From Hymenobacter polaris (GTDB lineage: Bacteria; Bacteroidota; Bacteroidia; Cytophagales; Hymenobacteraceae), in contig NZ_JABBGH010000003.1 in assembly GCF_012927305.1 (NCBI RefSeq), positions 1 through 64,000 on the forward strand: DNA of 64,000 nucleotides, in the 5' to 3' direction. The notes under the pieces were generated by a model. That model worked only from the letters and a program-made list of their open reading frames with translations, was not told where the DNA came from and did not search any database. Below are positions 32,937 through 41,251 of this stretch, piece by piece (the first letter of the stretch is position 1; each line of letters opens with the position of its first letter). The translations under genes and the position numbers were made by a program.

Positions 32937-33042
32937 GCACGTCATGCTGAGCTTGTCGAAGCATCTCTACCGCGCAGCTAGCCCCTAACGGTAGGGGTTA
33001 CTTGCGCGGTAGAGATGCTTCGGCAGGCTCAGCATGACGTGC
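32937..33042. repeat. REPIN-like inverted doublet, family 1 (copy f)
   Basis: GCACGTCATGCTGAGCTTGT and its inverse with an inner palindrome (CCCCTAACGGTAGGGG) in the loop. It lies downstream of the M13 peptidase gene. Confidence 0.9.
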
Positions 33043-33075
33043 TTCTACCTTTTACTAGTACCACCCCCTAGGGCC

Positions 33076-35139
33076 CTACCAGATTTTCACCCGCGCCGAA
33101 TCAGGCCGGTAGAGCTTCTGGCCGGGCTTCACGCCGAAGGCTTCGTAGAACTCGGGTACGTCAGCCATAGGGCCGTTCACGCGGTACTGGGCGGGCGAGT
33201 GCACGTCGGTCAGGATTTGCGAGGCCAGGGCCTCCTGGCGCTGCTGGTCTTGCCAGCCCAGGGCGTACCCGAGGAAGTAGCGCTGCACCGGCGTGAGGCC
33301 GCCAATCTTCTTGCCCTCCTGGTACTCCTTGGTTTTCTTGAAGGCGTCGAGGCCGATGACGATGCCACCTAGGTCGGCGATGTTTTCGCCGGCCGTAGCC
33401 TTGCCGTTCAGGTGCAACGAGTCGAGGGCGGTGTAGCCACTGAACTGCCGCACAATGCCCGCCACGCGCTGGTTGAAGCGCTTACGGTCGCCCTTGGTCC
33501 ACCACTCGTGCAGGTTGCCCTTGGCGTCGAACTGGCTGCCCTCGTCGTCGAAGCCGTGGGTTAGCTCGTGGCCGATGGTGCTGGCGCCCGCGTAGCCGTA
33601 CACCACCGCGTCGTCCACGTCGGCGTCGAGCATGCCGGGGATGGCGAAGGCGGCGGCGGGCAGCACAATCTCGTTGTTGCTGGGGTTGTAGTAGGCGTTG
33701 TAGGTCTGGGGCGTCATGCCCCACAGGGTGCGGTCTACGGGCTTGCCCAGCTTGCTCAGGTCGTAGTTCCAGTCCCAGCGGTTGGCGCGCATCACGTTTT
33801 CGGTTAGCGAGTTGCGGCCAATTTGCAGCTGGCCGTAGTCCTTCCACTTGTCGGCGTAGCCCACCTTGCGGGTTATCTGGCGCAGCTTGGCTTCGGCCAC
33901 CTGCTTGGTGGTGTCGCTCATCCAGTCAAGGCGCTTGATGTGGTCCGAGAACGACGACACGATGTTAGCCACCAGCTTTTGGTAGCGCTCCTTGGCTTCG
34001 GGCTTGAAGTACTCCTTCACGAACAACTGGCCCAAATCGTCCCCTAGGGCCCGCTCCTCCATATCGAGCACGCGCTTCCAGCGGGGGCGCTGGGCGGTGG
34101 CGCCGCGCAAAATGGTGCCGTAAAAATGGAAGTTCTCGTCGGCAAACGCCTGGCTGAGGGTGGGCGCAAAGCGGCGCGTGAGCTGCCAGCTCAGGTAGGC
34201 CTGCCAGTCCTCAAGGCCAGTGTTTTGAAGCAGCTTACTCACCGCCTGGTAAAACTCGGGCTGGCCTACAATTACGCTGTCTTGCTTCGGAATGCCCATT
34301 TCACCCAGCCATTCTCCCCAAGTAGTTTGGCTCAGAGGCGCCAGCTTATCGAGCTGTTTTAGGCTCATCTTGTGGTAGTTGGCATAGGGGTCGCGCAGGG
34401 CTTCGAGCTTGCGCGACGACCTAGCTAGTGTAGTTTCCAGCGCCATCACCCGCGCCGCATTCGCCTTGGCCGTAGCCGAATCTTTGCCGAGTTGCTGGGG
34501 GTCAAGTAGTTGAAATATGCGGGCCACATGGCGCACGTACTGCGCGCGAATTTTTTTGGTGCGTGCGTCGGTGTTGAAATAATAGTCACGGTTGGGCAGT
34601 CCCAGGCCGCCCTGCCATAAATACAGCGCCATGCGGTCAGAGTGCTTAGCATCTTGCTGCACGTTGGGGCTAATGAGCGCGTTTACTCCTAGGGGCACCA
34701 AGTGCGCTACTACCTCAGGTACTTGGTATATCGACTCCATCTCCGTTGCTTCATTCAACTCTCGCTGAATGGGCTGCGCGCCCAGCTTATCGGCCCGCGC
34801 CGAGTCGAGGCCCACGGCCCAGAAGTCACCGATTTTCTGCTGGGCCGAGCCTTCGGCCGCCTTGGCCCCGGCCGCTTGCTGGCTGATGGTGCGCAGCTGG
34901 GCATACACCTCGTTCTGCACTTCGCGCCCGATGCCCCAGCTGCTTTCCGAGGCCGGAATGGGGTGGTTTTTGAGCCAGGTGCCGTTGGCATAGGTGAAAA
35001 AGTCGTCGCCGGGCGCCACGGTAGTGTCGAGGGCGGCTTGCAGCACGTCGGGCTTGCCGGCGCCCGACGACGACGAGGGCCCCGACTGGCAGGCCGCGCC
35101 CAGGGCCGCCAGCAGCGGCAGGTAGAGGTAGTTTTTCAT
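33076..35139 (-). CDS. M13 (neprilysin/PepO) family zinc metallopeptidase, lipoprotein
   Basis: 687 aa. The signal with lipobox (LLAALGAAC) places the mature protein on the membrane from Cys18. The zinc site H524-ELT-H528 and the third ligand E585 in GENIADLGG are intact, with the family NAYYNPSNNEIVLPAA block about 45 residues before HELTH. M13 enzymes cleave short peptides. Length and domain order match bacterial PepO-like enzymes (N-terminal peptidase M13_N, C-terminal catalytic). The frame is open 22 codons upstream; the signal peptide fixes the start. Confidence 0.93.
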   Translation of the reverse strand: MKNYLYLPLLAALGAACQSGPSSSSGAGKPDVLQAALDTTVAPGDDFFTYANGTWLKNHPIPASESSWGIGREVQNEVYAQLRTISQQAAGAKAAEGSAQQKIGDFWAVGLDSARADKLGAQPIQRELNEATEMESIYQVPEVVAHLVPLGVNALISPNVQQDAKHSDRMALYLWQGGLGLPNRDYYFNTDARTKKIRAQYVRHVARIFQLLDPQQLGKDSATAKANAARVMALETTLARSSRKLEALRDPYANYHKMSLKQLDKLAPLSQTTWGEWLGEMGIPKQDSVIVGQPEFYQAVSKLLQNTGLEDWQAYLSWQLTRRFAPTLSQAFADENFHFYGTILRGATAQRPRWKRVLDMEERALGDDLGQLFVKEYFKPEAKERYQKLVANIVSSFSDHIKRLDWMSDTTKQVAEAKLRQITRKVGYADKWKDYGQLQIGRNSLTENVMRANRWDWNYDLSKLGKPVDRTLWGMTPQTYNAYYNPSNNEIVLPAAAFAIPGMLDADVDDAVVYGYAGASTIGHELTHGFDDEGSQFDAKGNLHEWWTKGDRKRFNQRVAGIVRQFSGYTALDSLHLNGKATAGENIADLGGIVIGLDAFKKTKEYQEGKKIGGLTPVQRYFLGYALGWQDQQRQEALASQILTDVHSPAQYRVNGPMADVPEFYEAFGVKPGQKLYRPDSARVKIW

Positions 35140-35264
35140 CAAGCAAAAGTTAAACGCCGCGCGCCGCGCTTGGCGCCGCAAAGTAGCACCCGGCGGCCTA
35201 GGCACCTAGAAGTCGGCGGTTTGCGTAGGAGCGTTGCACGGGGCGGCGCCCCGCCCGCTCTGCT

Positions 35265-35738
35265 ATGTCGCTCCCGCACCTGCTGCTGCTCAATTTTGCG
35301 CTGGCCGCCTACCTCACCGGGCTGGTGTGGGTAGTGCAGCTCGTGACGTATCCGGCCCTGGGGCTGGTGGGCAAAGCGGAGTTTAGCCGCTACCACGCTG
35401 CCCACACGCAAGGCATGGGCTGGGTGGTGGCCGCCCCCATGGTGGCCGAGCTGGCGCTGGCCGGCTGGCTAACCTGGGCGGCCTGGCGGCCCCTAGGGCC
35501 CGCTTTTGCACTAGGGCAGGCGGGACTGGTGGCGCTCGTCTGGCTGGTCACGTTTTTCGTATCCGTGCCCTTCCACAATCGCCTCGGCGCGCAGGGCTTC
35601 GACTACGTGGCCATCGACGGGCTGACGCGCACCAACTGGCTGCGCACGCTGGCCTGGACGGCCCGGCTGCTGTGGCTGGGCGCGGTGCTGTGGGCGCACA
35701 TCTGCTTTTCGCCAACGCTCATTCCGGCTTCTGCGTAA
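35265..35738 (+). CDS. Four-helix integral membrane protein, unknown (DUF1772-like)
   Basis: 157 aa with four predicted transmembrane helices (about 5-30, 52-72, 80-100, 128-148). A VTYPALG motif in the first loop and a conserved-looking FVSVPFHNRL near residue 100 recall DUF1772/anthrone-oxygenase-like membrane proteins, but I cannot confirm the family. It diverges from the M13 peptidase gene; a small lipoprotein gene follows within 30 bp. Confidence 0.7.
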   Translation: MSLPHLLLLNFALAAYLTGLVWVVQLVTYPALGLVGKAEFSRYHAAHTQGMGWVVAAPMVAELALAGWLTWAAWRPLGPAFALGQAGLVALVWLVTFFVSVPFHNRLGAQGFDYVAIDGLTRTNWLRTLAWTARLLWLGAVLWAHICFSPTLIPASA

Positions 35739-35766
35739 CTTGCAGCCTGAAAATCGGCTTACCCTC

Positions 35767-36033
35767 ATGATGATGAAACGCTTCCTGCCCGCGCTCCTCG
35801 CGTCGGCGGCCCTCACCCTGACCCTGGCCTCGTGCAATGACGAGTCGCCGAACAGCGGCGCCTCCACCTCGTCGGAAGACGACGTAGCTACTACCACGCT
35901 GCCCCCCCTGCCCCCCGTAGTGGACACTACCGGCGGCAAAAAAGCCCCCGAGCCGGCTGCCAACAGCGTTAACCGCGAGCTGAACGCGCAGAACGCGACC
36001 GAAGACATCAAGAAAATGCAGGAGCAGCTGTAG
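35767..36033 (+). CDS. Small lipoprotein, unknown
   Basis: 88 aa: MMMKRFLPALLASAALTLTL then lipobox ASC, mature part acidic and low complexity (SSEDDVATTTLPPLPPVV) with a helical C-terminus (NRELNAQNATEDIKKMQEQL). Three consecutive ATG codons leave the exact start open. It follows the membrane protein gene closely and may share its transcript. Confidence 0.65.
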   Translation: MMMKRFLPALLASAALTLTLASCNDESPNSGASTSSEDDVATTTLPPLPPVVDTTGGKKAPEPAANSVNRELNAQNATEDIKKMQEQL

Positions 36034-36092
36034 CCCGGCGCGCGGGCCTAAGGCCAGCGCCAGCCAGCTGCTTTTACTCGTTTAATTCATCG

Positions 36093-36132
36093 GCCTGGGC
36101 TGGTAAGCTACCGGTAGTTTACCAGCCCAGGC
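36093..36132. terminator. 40-bp palindrome between lipoprotein and acetyltransferase genes
   Basis: GCCTGGGCTGGTAAGCTAC and inverse with one mismatch. It follows the lipoprotein stop by 60 bp and ends 22 bp before the GNAT start. No long T run, so it could be a terminator or a leader hairpin. Confidence 0.45.
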
Positions 36133-36153
36133 TGCTGCATTTACCTCCGCCCC

Positions 36154-36624
36154 ATGCCCACCCCAACCATTCGCCGCGGCCAGGAAACCGATTTGCCCCG
36201 CGTGCTGGCCCTCATCCAGGAGCTGGCCGAGTATGAGCGCGCCCCGCACGAAGTCACCAACACCCTGGACATGATGCGCCGCGACGGCTTCGGGCCCGAG
36301 CCAATTTTCGGGTTTTTCGTGCTCGAAAGCGGCGCCGACTTGCTGGGCCTGGCCCTCTTTTACACCGCCTACTCCACCTGGAAAGGCCGAATGCTGTACC
36401 TGGAAGACCTGGTGATTACCGAAGCAGCCCGGCGCGGCGGCTACGGCCGGCAGCTGTTCGAGGCCGTGGTGGCCGAGGCCCGGCGCACCAACGCCCAGCG
36501 CCTGAAGTGGCAGGTGCTGGACTGGAACGAGCCGGCCATCGGCTTCTATAAAAAGCTGGGCGCCCAACTCGATGGCGAGTGGCTGAACGGCAACCTCACG
36601 GCCGAGCAGCTCGCGGCCTTTTAG
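36154..36624 (+). CDS. GNAT family N-acetyltransferase
   Basis: 156 aa complete GNAT fold transferring acetyl from acetyl-CoA to an amine. Residues 1-40 form the N-terminal strand/helix (IRRGQETDLPRVLALIQELA). LYLEDLVITEAARRGGYGRQL at about 88-108 contains the pyrophosphate-binding (R/Q)xxGx(G/A) segment, and WNEPAIGFYKKLGA at about 128-141 is the C-terminal block. The YERAPHEV and WKGRMLYLEDL patterns resemble diamine (spermidine/spermine-type) acetyltransferases; substrate not certain. Confidence 0.88.
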   Translation: MPTPTIRRGQETDLPRVLALIQELAEYERAPHEVTNTLDMMRRDGFGPEPIFGFFVLESGADLLGLALFYTAYSTWKGRMLYLEDLVITEAARRGGYGRQLFEAVVAEARRTNAQRLKWQVLDWNEPAIGFYKKLGAQLDGEWLNGNLTAEQLAAF

Positions 36625-36673
36625 CGCCCTAGGGTCCTAGGGCAGCCTGAACAGCGTGGCCAGCTACCTCACC

Positions 36674-38803
36674 TCACAGGCGCAGCAGGCGCACGGTGTA
36701 GCTGGGCTGGCCGCTGGCGGTGAAGCGCAGCAAGTACAGGCCCGGCAGCAGGCCTTCCGCGTTCAGGCTGAGCAGGTTGAGGCCCGCCTGCACGCTCACG
36801 GCCTGGGCCAGGCAGCAGCGGCCCACGGTGTCGTAGAGGCGCAGCACCAGGGTGCCGGCTGCCGCGGCTGGGTAGCTGAGCTGCAGCTGGTTGGCGCCGA
36901 GTGGATTGGGAAATACCTGGGGCCCGGCCGTGGCGGTATCAGCGCTGGCGGGCAGGGGCGCGGCGTAGTCGGTGGTGCCATCGGGGCGGCGCACCCCCAG
37001 GCGGTAGTAGCGTAGGCCGGTGGCCGGCTGCGGGTCGGCCAGCTGGTACTGGCCGCTGGCTTGGCCGGCGCTGGTACTGGCTACCGCCTGCCAGCCAGCC
37101 GCGGCGGCCGTGGTGTCGGGGCCGGCGCTGCGCTCCAGCACAAAGCCGCTCACGTAGCATTCGTCGCGGGTGCTGAACGGGAAGGTGGCGCCACCTGGGG
37201 TGGTGGCCCCCAGGCTGGTGAGGGGCGCGGGCAGCATGGCCGGCCCGCCGCACCCGCGCTGCCGGAAGCTGCGCGTGCGCAGCACCAGCCGCCCGCCCGC
37301 CACGTCGGACGCCGGGTTGAGGGTGCGCAAATTGGCCCCCGCCGCAATGCCGTAGTGCATGATGGCCCCCGGCCGAATGAGGTGGCTCAGCTGCTGGGCG
37401 TGGCCCAGCTCGTGGGTGGCTACCGACTCAAAATCGTATTGCCCGGCCGTGGCCAGGGCCGGCCCGAATTGGAAAGTCAGGCTGGTAGCAAACTGCTGGT
37501 CAATCTCCTGCGTGTAGAAAACCACCTCGCCCTGGAGGTTGTAGCAGCCCGAGTAGTAGGTGGAAGTGCGCCCCAGCACGCGCGCCGGCAAGCTGCCATC
37601 ATCGAAGGCCACCACGTTGGCTTGGTCCAGGGCAATGGTATTGGCCGCGGCATCGGGGCCTAGGGCCCAGTTGATGCCGGTGCGGCAGCGCCACTGCGCC
37701 AGGGCCCGCTGCCAGGCCGCCACGGCCGCCGCGTTGGCCCGGAAGTTGGGCGCCAGCTGAAAGTTAAGGCCGCCCGCGCCGTTGGTAGCCACGTGGTTGG
37801 GGCGGTCTACAAACGTCGAGCTGGTGTTATTAATGGTGGTGAGGGCATACACGATGGTGAGCGGCGTGGCCGAGTCGGCGGTGCTACCGTCGGCGGCCGT
37901 CACGCGCAGCAGGCCGGTGCCGGCCGGGTGCCCATCACTCGCCAGCGACGGCACCCGCACTTGAATGCGCGTGTCGCTCCAGCTGAGATAATCGAACGCC
38001 AGGGCGCGGGTGGTGGTGGCCCCGCCATCGTCGGCATTGCGAAAATCGACGCCCCCACTGCCCCGGCTGCTGCCAAAGCCGCTGCCCACGATGGTAAGCA
38101 CCGCACCCGTGCCCGCCGTGGTTACGCTGGGGCTAAAGCCGCTGATGGCCACGGCCTGGGTGCGCTGGGTAGCGGCGGCCGCAGCTCGGGCAGCCGCTTG
38201 CTGCGCGGCGGCCGCCAGGGCCGGGTTGGGACGCAGCACCTGGGCGGGCTGGCCGCTCAGCTGAATGGTTTGGGCGAGGGCCGCGGCCGGACTGGCGTAG
38301 GGCCGGGTGGGCTCGGCAGCCGTATTCTGGGCTAGGTCGAAGGCGATAACGCCCTGGCTGGAAGCGTAGGCCGCCCAGGCGGAAGCCAGGCCGGGCCAGG
38401 GCGCGGGCATTAGAAAAAAAATACCCTGCTGGCCCGGCGGCAGCGGCCGCAGGGTGTTGGTCAGCTCCTGGCGGATTAGGCCCACCTGCCCGCCCTCTAC
38501 CAGTAGGGGCAGGGCGGCCGTGTCGGGCAGCGCACCCTTTAGCACCCGAAACACGCGCAGGTGCTGCCGGGTGAAGATGCGCTGGTGGCCGGCATCCCAC
38601 TCGCCCTGGGCGTCCAGCACCTGCGCTTCTACGATGAGCGGCGCGGCGGCCACCCGCTCGGCGGGGCCTAGGGGCAGCAGCAGGCAGGGCAACGGGGCCG
38701 GGGCGGGCAAACCGGGGGCAAGCTGAGCAGCAGCGGAGGTAGCCCCCAGGAGGCCCGCCAGCAGCCCCATCAGCCAGCCAGGCAGCAACGGGTAAAAGCG
38801 CAT
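36674..38803 (-). CDS. Secreted matrixin-like metalloprotease with IPT/TIG and T9SS sorting domains
   Basis: 709 aa. Signal peptide, then a region of unknown fold (residues 30-220), an IPT/TIG domain at about 222-325 (ISGFSPSVTTAGTGAVLTIVGSGF begins it), and a zinc protease domain. This last has HELGHAQQLSH, the HExxHxxxxxH zinc motif, and a following IMHYG Met-turn, typical of metzincins. The C-terminal 80 residues (FPNPLGANQLQLSYP to the end) are a type A T9SS sorting domain, so it is exported to the cell surface or medium. The ATG at 38801-38803 gives a normal signal peptide; an upstream ATG at 38851 is less likely. Confidence 0.85.
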   Translation of the reverse strand: MRFYPLLPGWLMGLLAGLLGATSAAAQLAPGLPAPAPLPCLLLPLGPAERVAAAPLIVEAQVLDAQGEWDAGHQRIFTRQHLRVFRVLKGALPDTAALPLLVEGGQVGLIRQELTNTLRPLPPGQQGIFFLMPAPWPGLASAWAAYASSQGVIAFDLAQNTAAEPTRPYASPAAALAQTIQLSGQPAQVLRPNPALAAAAQQAAARAAAAATQRTQAVAISGFSPSVTTAGTGAVLTIVGSGFGSSRGSGGVDFRNADDGGATTTRALAFDYLSWSDTRIQVRVPSLASDGHPAGTGLLRVTAADGSTADSATPLTIVYALTTINNTSSTFVDRPNHVATNGAGGLNFQLAPNFRANAAAVAAWQRALAQWRCRTGINWALGPDAAANTIALDQANVVAFDDGSLPARVLGRTSTYYSGCYNLQGEVVFYTQEIDQQFATSLTFQFGPALATAGQYDFESVATHELGHAQQLSHLIRPGAIMHYGIAAGANLRTLNPASDVAGGRLVLRTRSFRQRGCGGPAMLPAPLTSLGATTPGGATFPFSTRDECYVSGFVLERSAGPDTTAAAAGWQAVASTSAGQASGQYQLADPQPATGLRYYRLGVRRPDGTTDYAAPLPASADTATAGPQVFPNPLGANQLQLSYPAAAAGTLVLRLYDTVGRCCLAQAVSVQAGLNLLSLNAEGLLPGLYLLRFTASGQPSYTVRLLRL

Positions 38804-39018
38804 AAGCGAAGGTAACGGTGGAACGGCGGCTATCTGGCACGTTTTTTTCACTGGCGCCCCTAGGGCTAGGCAGGCGGCTAAGCCCTGGGGCGCTGGCTAT
38901 TTTATGCTACCTTGCTAGCCTGTTGCCAGCGGGCCCGCACCCGCTGAAATATTCAATTTTATTTTAGCATTATTTTGTTAATCACCGCTTTATCTGCTTT
39001 ATAAACAGTAGTTACTTT

Positions 39019-39426
39019 ATGAAATACTTTTTGCTTATAGGAGGTTTTTTGCTGGCTGGCGCCCGCGTGGCCGGGGCCCAAACCGCGCCCGTGCCTGCCC
39101 CCGTAGCTGCCGCGCCGGGGCCGCCCTGCTCGGCCCTTAGCGGCTACGTAATGGGCAGCGACAGGCCCCTGGCTGGCGCCACGGTCGCCATCCCAGGCAC
39201 CCGGCTGCTGGCTATTACCAACAGCGAGGGTTACTACACCCTGCCCACGGCCAACGTAGCCAAGCCCACCCTGCTTTTCAGCGCCGCTGGCTACGAGCCC
39301 CAGTCCATTACGCCCACCACCTGCGCCGACGAGCACGTCGAGATGCAGCTGCTGCCCGGCACCCGCATCAAACAGCGGGGCAAACGCAAGGGCTTCATCA
39401 TGAAAACCGCCCCGTCAGTGCAGTAG
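39019..39426 (+). CDS. Small secreted protein with carboxypeptidase-regulatory-like domain
   Basis: 135 aa. Signal peptide (MKYFLLIGGFLLAGARVAGA), Pro/Ala linker, then a CarboxypepD_reg-like beta-sandwich at about residues 40-115 (GYVMGSDRPLAGATVAIPGT, NSEGYYTLP, LLFSAAGYEP). Basic C-terminal tail (KQRGKRKGF). Such domains usually begin TonB-dependent receptors; here the domain stands alone, so it may bind a surface partner. Function unknown. Confidence 0.75.
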   Translation: MKYFLLIGGFLLAGARVAGAQTAPVPAPVAAAPGPPCSALSGYVMGSDRPLAGATVAIPGTRLLAITNSEGYYTLPTANVAKPTLLFSAAGYEPQSITPTTCADEHVEMQLLPGTRIKQRGKRKGFIMKTAPSVQ

Positions 39427-39551
39427 GCCCCTAGGGGCATGGCACCCGCCTAGGGGTGTTTAGGGCGAATGGGCGCGGCGGCCTGGCTATCCTGGTCCGG
39501 CCGCCGCGTCCGCGTGGCCGCCCGGCGCGGCATTTTTGCGTAGCAGGCGCT

Positions 39552-39851
39552 ATGTCTACTGCTGTTTTTTGGGTCGCCCGCAGCCTGCGCGTGCCGGGGC
39601 TGGGGCTGCTGGTACTGCCCGCGCCGCCCGCGCCGGCCTGGCTGGCCGCCCCGCCGCTGCACGCCGCCCTACGCCTGCTGCTGCGCCGGCCCGGCTACCC
39701 GCCCCTGGCCCTGCCCGCCACCATCGAAGAAGTAGCCCCCGAGGGGCAGCCCCCCACCCGCGCGCTGCTGCTCGACGCCGACCCGGCGGGCGAGTTGGGC
39801 CAGGGTGCGCAGCTCGCGCTGGTTGAAGTAGTACCGGATGACTTGCTTTAG
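39552..39851 (+). CDS. Hypothetical protein
   Basis: 99 aa starting MSTAVFWVARSLRVPGLGLL. Compact, hydrophobic, Pro/Ala/Leu-rich, with alternating strands and an acidic end (VEVVPDDLL). No signal or clear membrane helix and no family recognised. The longer frame from 39456 is poorly supported. Confidence 0.5.
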   Translation: MSTAVFWVARSLRVPGLGLLVLPAPPAPAWLAAPPLHAALRLLLRRPGYPPLALPATIEEVAPEGQPPTRALLLDADPAGELGQGAQLALVEVVPDDLL

Positions 39852-39993
39852 CAAATTCTATCCTTTAATTTTCATAAAATTAATGCCGGCCAGCTGTTTA
39901 TAAGCTCTACCCTACCGATTACCCCGGTGGGTGGCTTACCGCGCTGGTCGGCGGCATACTGCTTTTCTCACGCTATGAAAACCGCCTTGCTGC

Positions 39994-40617
39994 ATGGGTC
40001 TATCACCGTCTTCCCCCACGGGGCTGCTGGTAGCGGCCCCGCCTACCCTGCTGTGCCGGGGCCTCTTGCTGACCCTACACGAAACCTGGCCCGAGCGCAC
40101 GGCCACCTTGGTTACCGACCCTAGCCAGCTGCTGGCCCATTTGCGCACGCACGCCTACGCGCTACTGATTGTGGATAGCGCCGCGTTTGCGTCGCCCCTG
40201 CTGCCCGGCTTGCTGCGGCAGGCGCGCCAGCTGCGCGCCAACTTGCCCTTTCTGGTGCTTACGGGCCGCCGCCCGCCCGCGCTGCCCCTAGGGGCGATTA
40301 CCTCGCTGCGGCTGCTGCCCCGCCACGCCACTCCAACTGAGGTAGCAGCTACGGCCACCGAGCTGCTGCGCGGTAGCCCGCCGGGCACGGCACCCCAGCC
40401 GAGCCGCCGCACCCCCAACGCTGGCTTCAGCCCCCGCGAGCTGGAGGTACTGGCGCTGGTGGTAGCCGACCTCGGCAACGTGCAAATTGCGCAGCGCCTG
40501 TGCCTGAGCGTGCGCACCGTCGAAAGCCACCGCCGCACCTTGCTGCACAAAGCCGGGGTGCGCACTCCCGTGGGCCTCACCGCCAGGGCGCTGCGCGAAG
40601 GCTGGGTGCCCATGTAA
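39994..40617 (+). CDS. LuxR/NarL-type response regulator-like transcription factor
   Basis: 207 aa. Residues 1-120 resemble a degenerate receiver domain; LLIVDSAAF carries an Asp where the phospho-acceptor is expected, but the usual acidic pair near the N-terminus is not evident. Residues about 143-200 are a LuxR HTH: FSPRELEVLALVVADLGNVQ, IAQRLCLSVRTVESHRRTLL. No histidine kinase is nearby. It lies 110 bp before the unknown three-gene operon on the same strand, so it is a candidate regulator of it. Confidence 0.82.
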   Translation: MGLSPSSPTGLLVAAPPTLLCRGLLLTLHETWPERTATLVTDPSQLLAHLRTHAYALLIVDSAAFASPLLPGLLRQARQLRANLPFLVLTGRRPPALPLGAITSLRLLPRHATPTEVAATATELLRGSPPGTAPQPSRRTPNAGFSPRELEVLALVVADLGNVQIAQRLCLSVRTVESHRRTLLHKAGVRTPVGLTARALREGWVPM

Positions 40618-40729
40618 AATTTCGTGCTTTACGGCTGGGGCCCGGCCATCGGGCCTTGGCGCTGCGCCGACCGGCGCCGCTATTTGTGGCTGCTCGCTTA
40701 CCTCATCCCTGGTTTTAACTTCCTTAGGT

Positions 40730-41251
40730 ATGCTCGAAAACCTATCCAACCTGCTTACCGTGGTGCTGGCCCTGAGCGTGGCTTCCGAGCGCCTGGTAGC
40801 TATTGTCAAAAACCTGGTGCCGTGGCTCCGCACCGAGCAGCCGCGCAACGAGGCCACCCGCAAGCTCGTGCTGCAAGTGCTGGCTGTGCTGGCGGGCATT
40901 GCCACCGCATTTTTGGCGCAGGAGCTGCTGGCCGCGCCGCTCCAGGGCCGGGGGCACCTGGTGGTGCTGGGCCTGCTGGCCAGTGGCGGCTCGGGCTTTT
41001 GGAAGTCGGTGCTGGGCTACGTGAGCAGCGTGCAAGACATCAAGCGAACGAAAGCCGTTGAAACCAAGGTGCAGGCCGCGCACGCGGTAGCCACCATCGC
41101 GCGCAGCGCCGCCACCCGCCCGGCGGCCCCGGCTAGCTTCCGCGCTACCGATGCGGAAGCCCCCCAGCCTACCGCCGCCGCTGACCAGCTGCAAAAACAG
41201 GCCGACGCCAACCTGGCGAAAGCAATTGCTCTAGCCAATGCAACGCTTTAA
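40730..41251 (+). CDS. Membrane protein, first gene of an unrecognised three-gene operon
   Basis: 173 aa. Three hydrophobic stretches (about 5-30, 47-68, 75-92) separated by a basic loop, with SERLVAIVKNLVPWL near residue 19 and LLASGGSGFWKSVLGYV near 84. The C-terminal 75 residues are Ala/Thr-rich, helical and probably cytoplasmic. Size and layout recall holin-like or accessory membrane proteins but no family is certain. Its end overlaps the start of the next gene by 14 bp, so the two are translationally coupled. Confidence 0.65.
   Translation: MLENLSNLLTVVLALSVASERLVAIVKNLVPWLRTEQPRNEATRKLVLQVLAVLAGIATAFLAQELLAAPLQGRGHLVVLGLLASGGSGFWKSVLGYVSSVQDIKRTKAVETKVQAAHAVATIARSAATRPAAPASFRATDAEAPQPTAAADQLQKQADANLAKAIALANATL

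Noticed and set aside
36812-36900. Frameshift suspicion in the secreted metalloprotease because of several long overlapping frames
   Set aside because: The minus-strand frame is continuous from the signal peptide to the sorting domain with all motifs in order.
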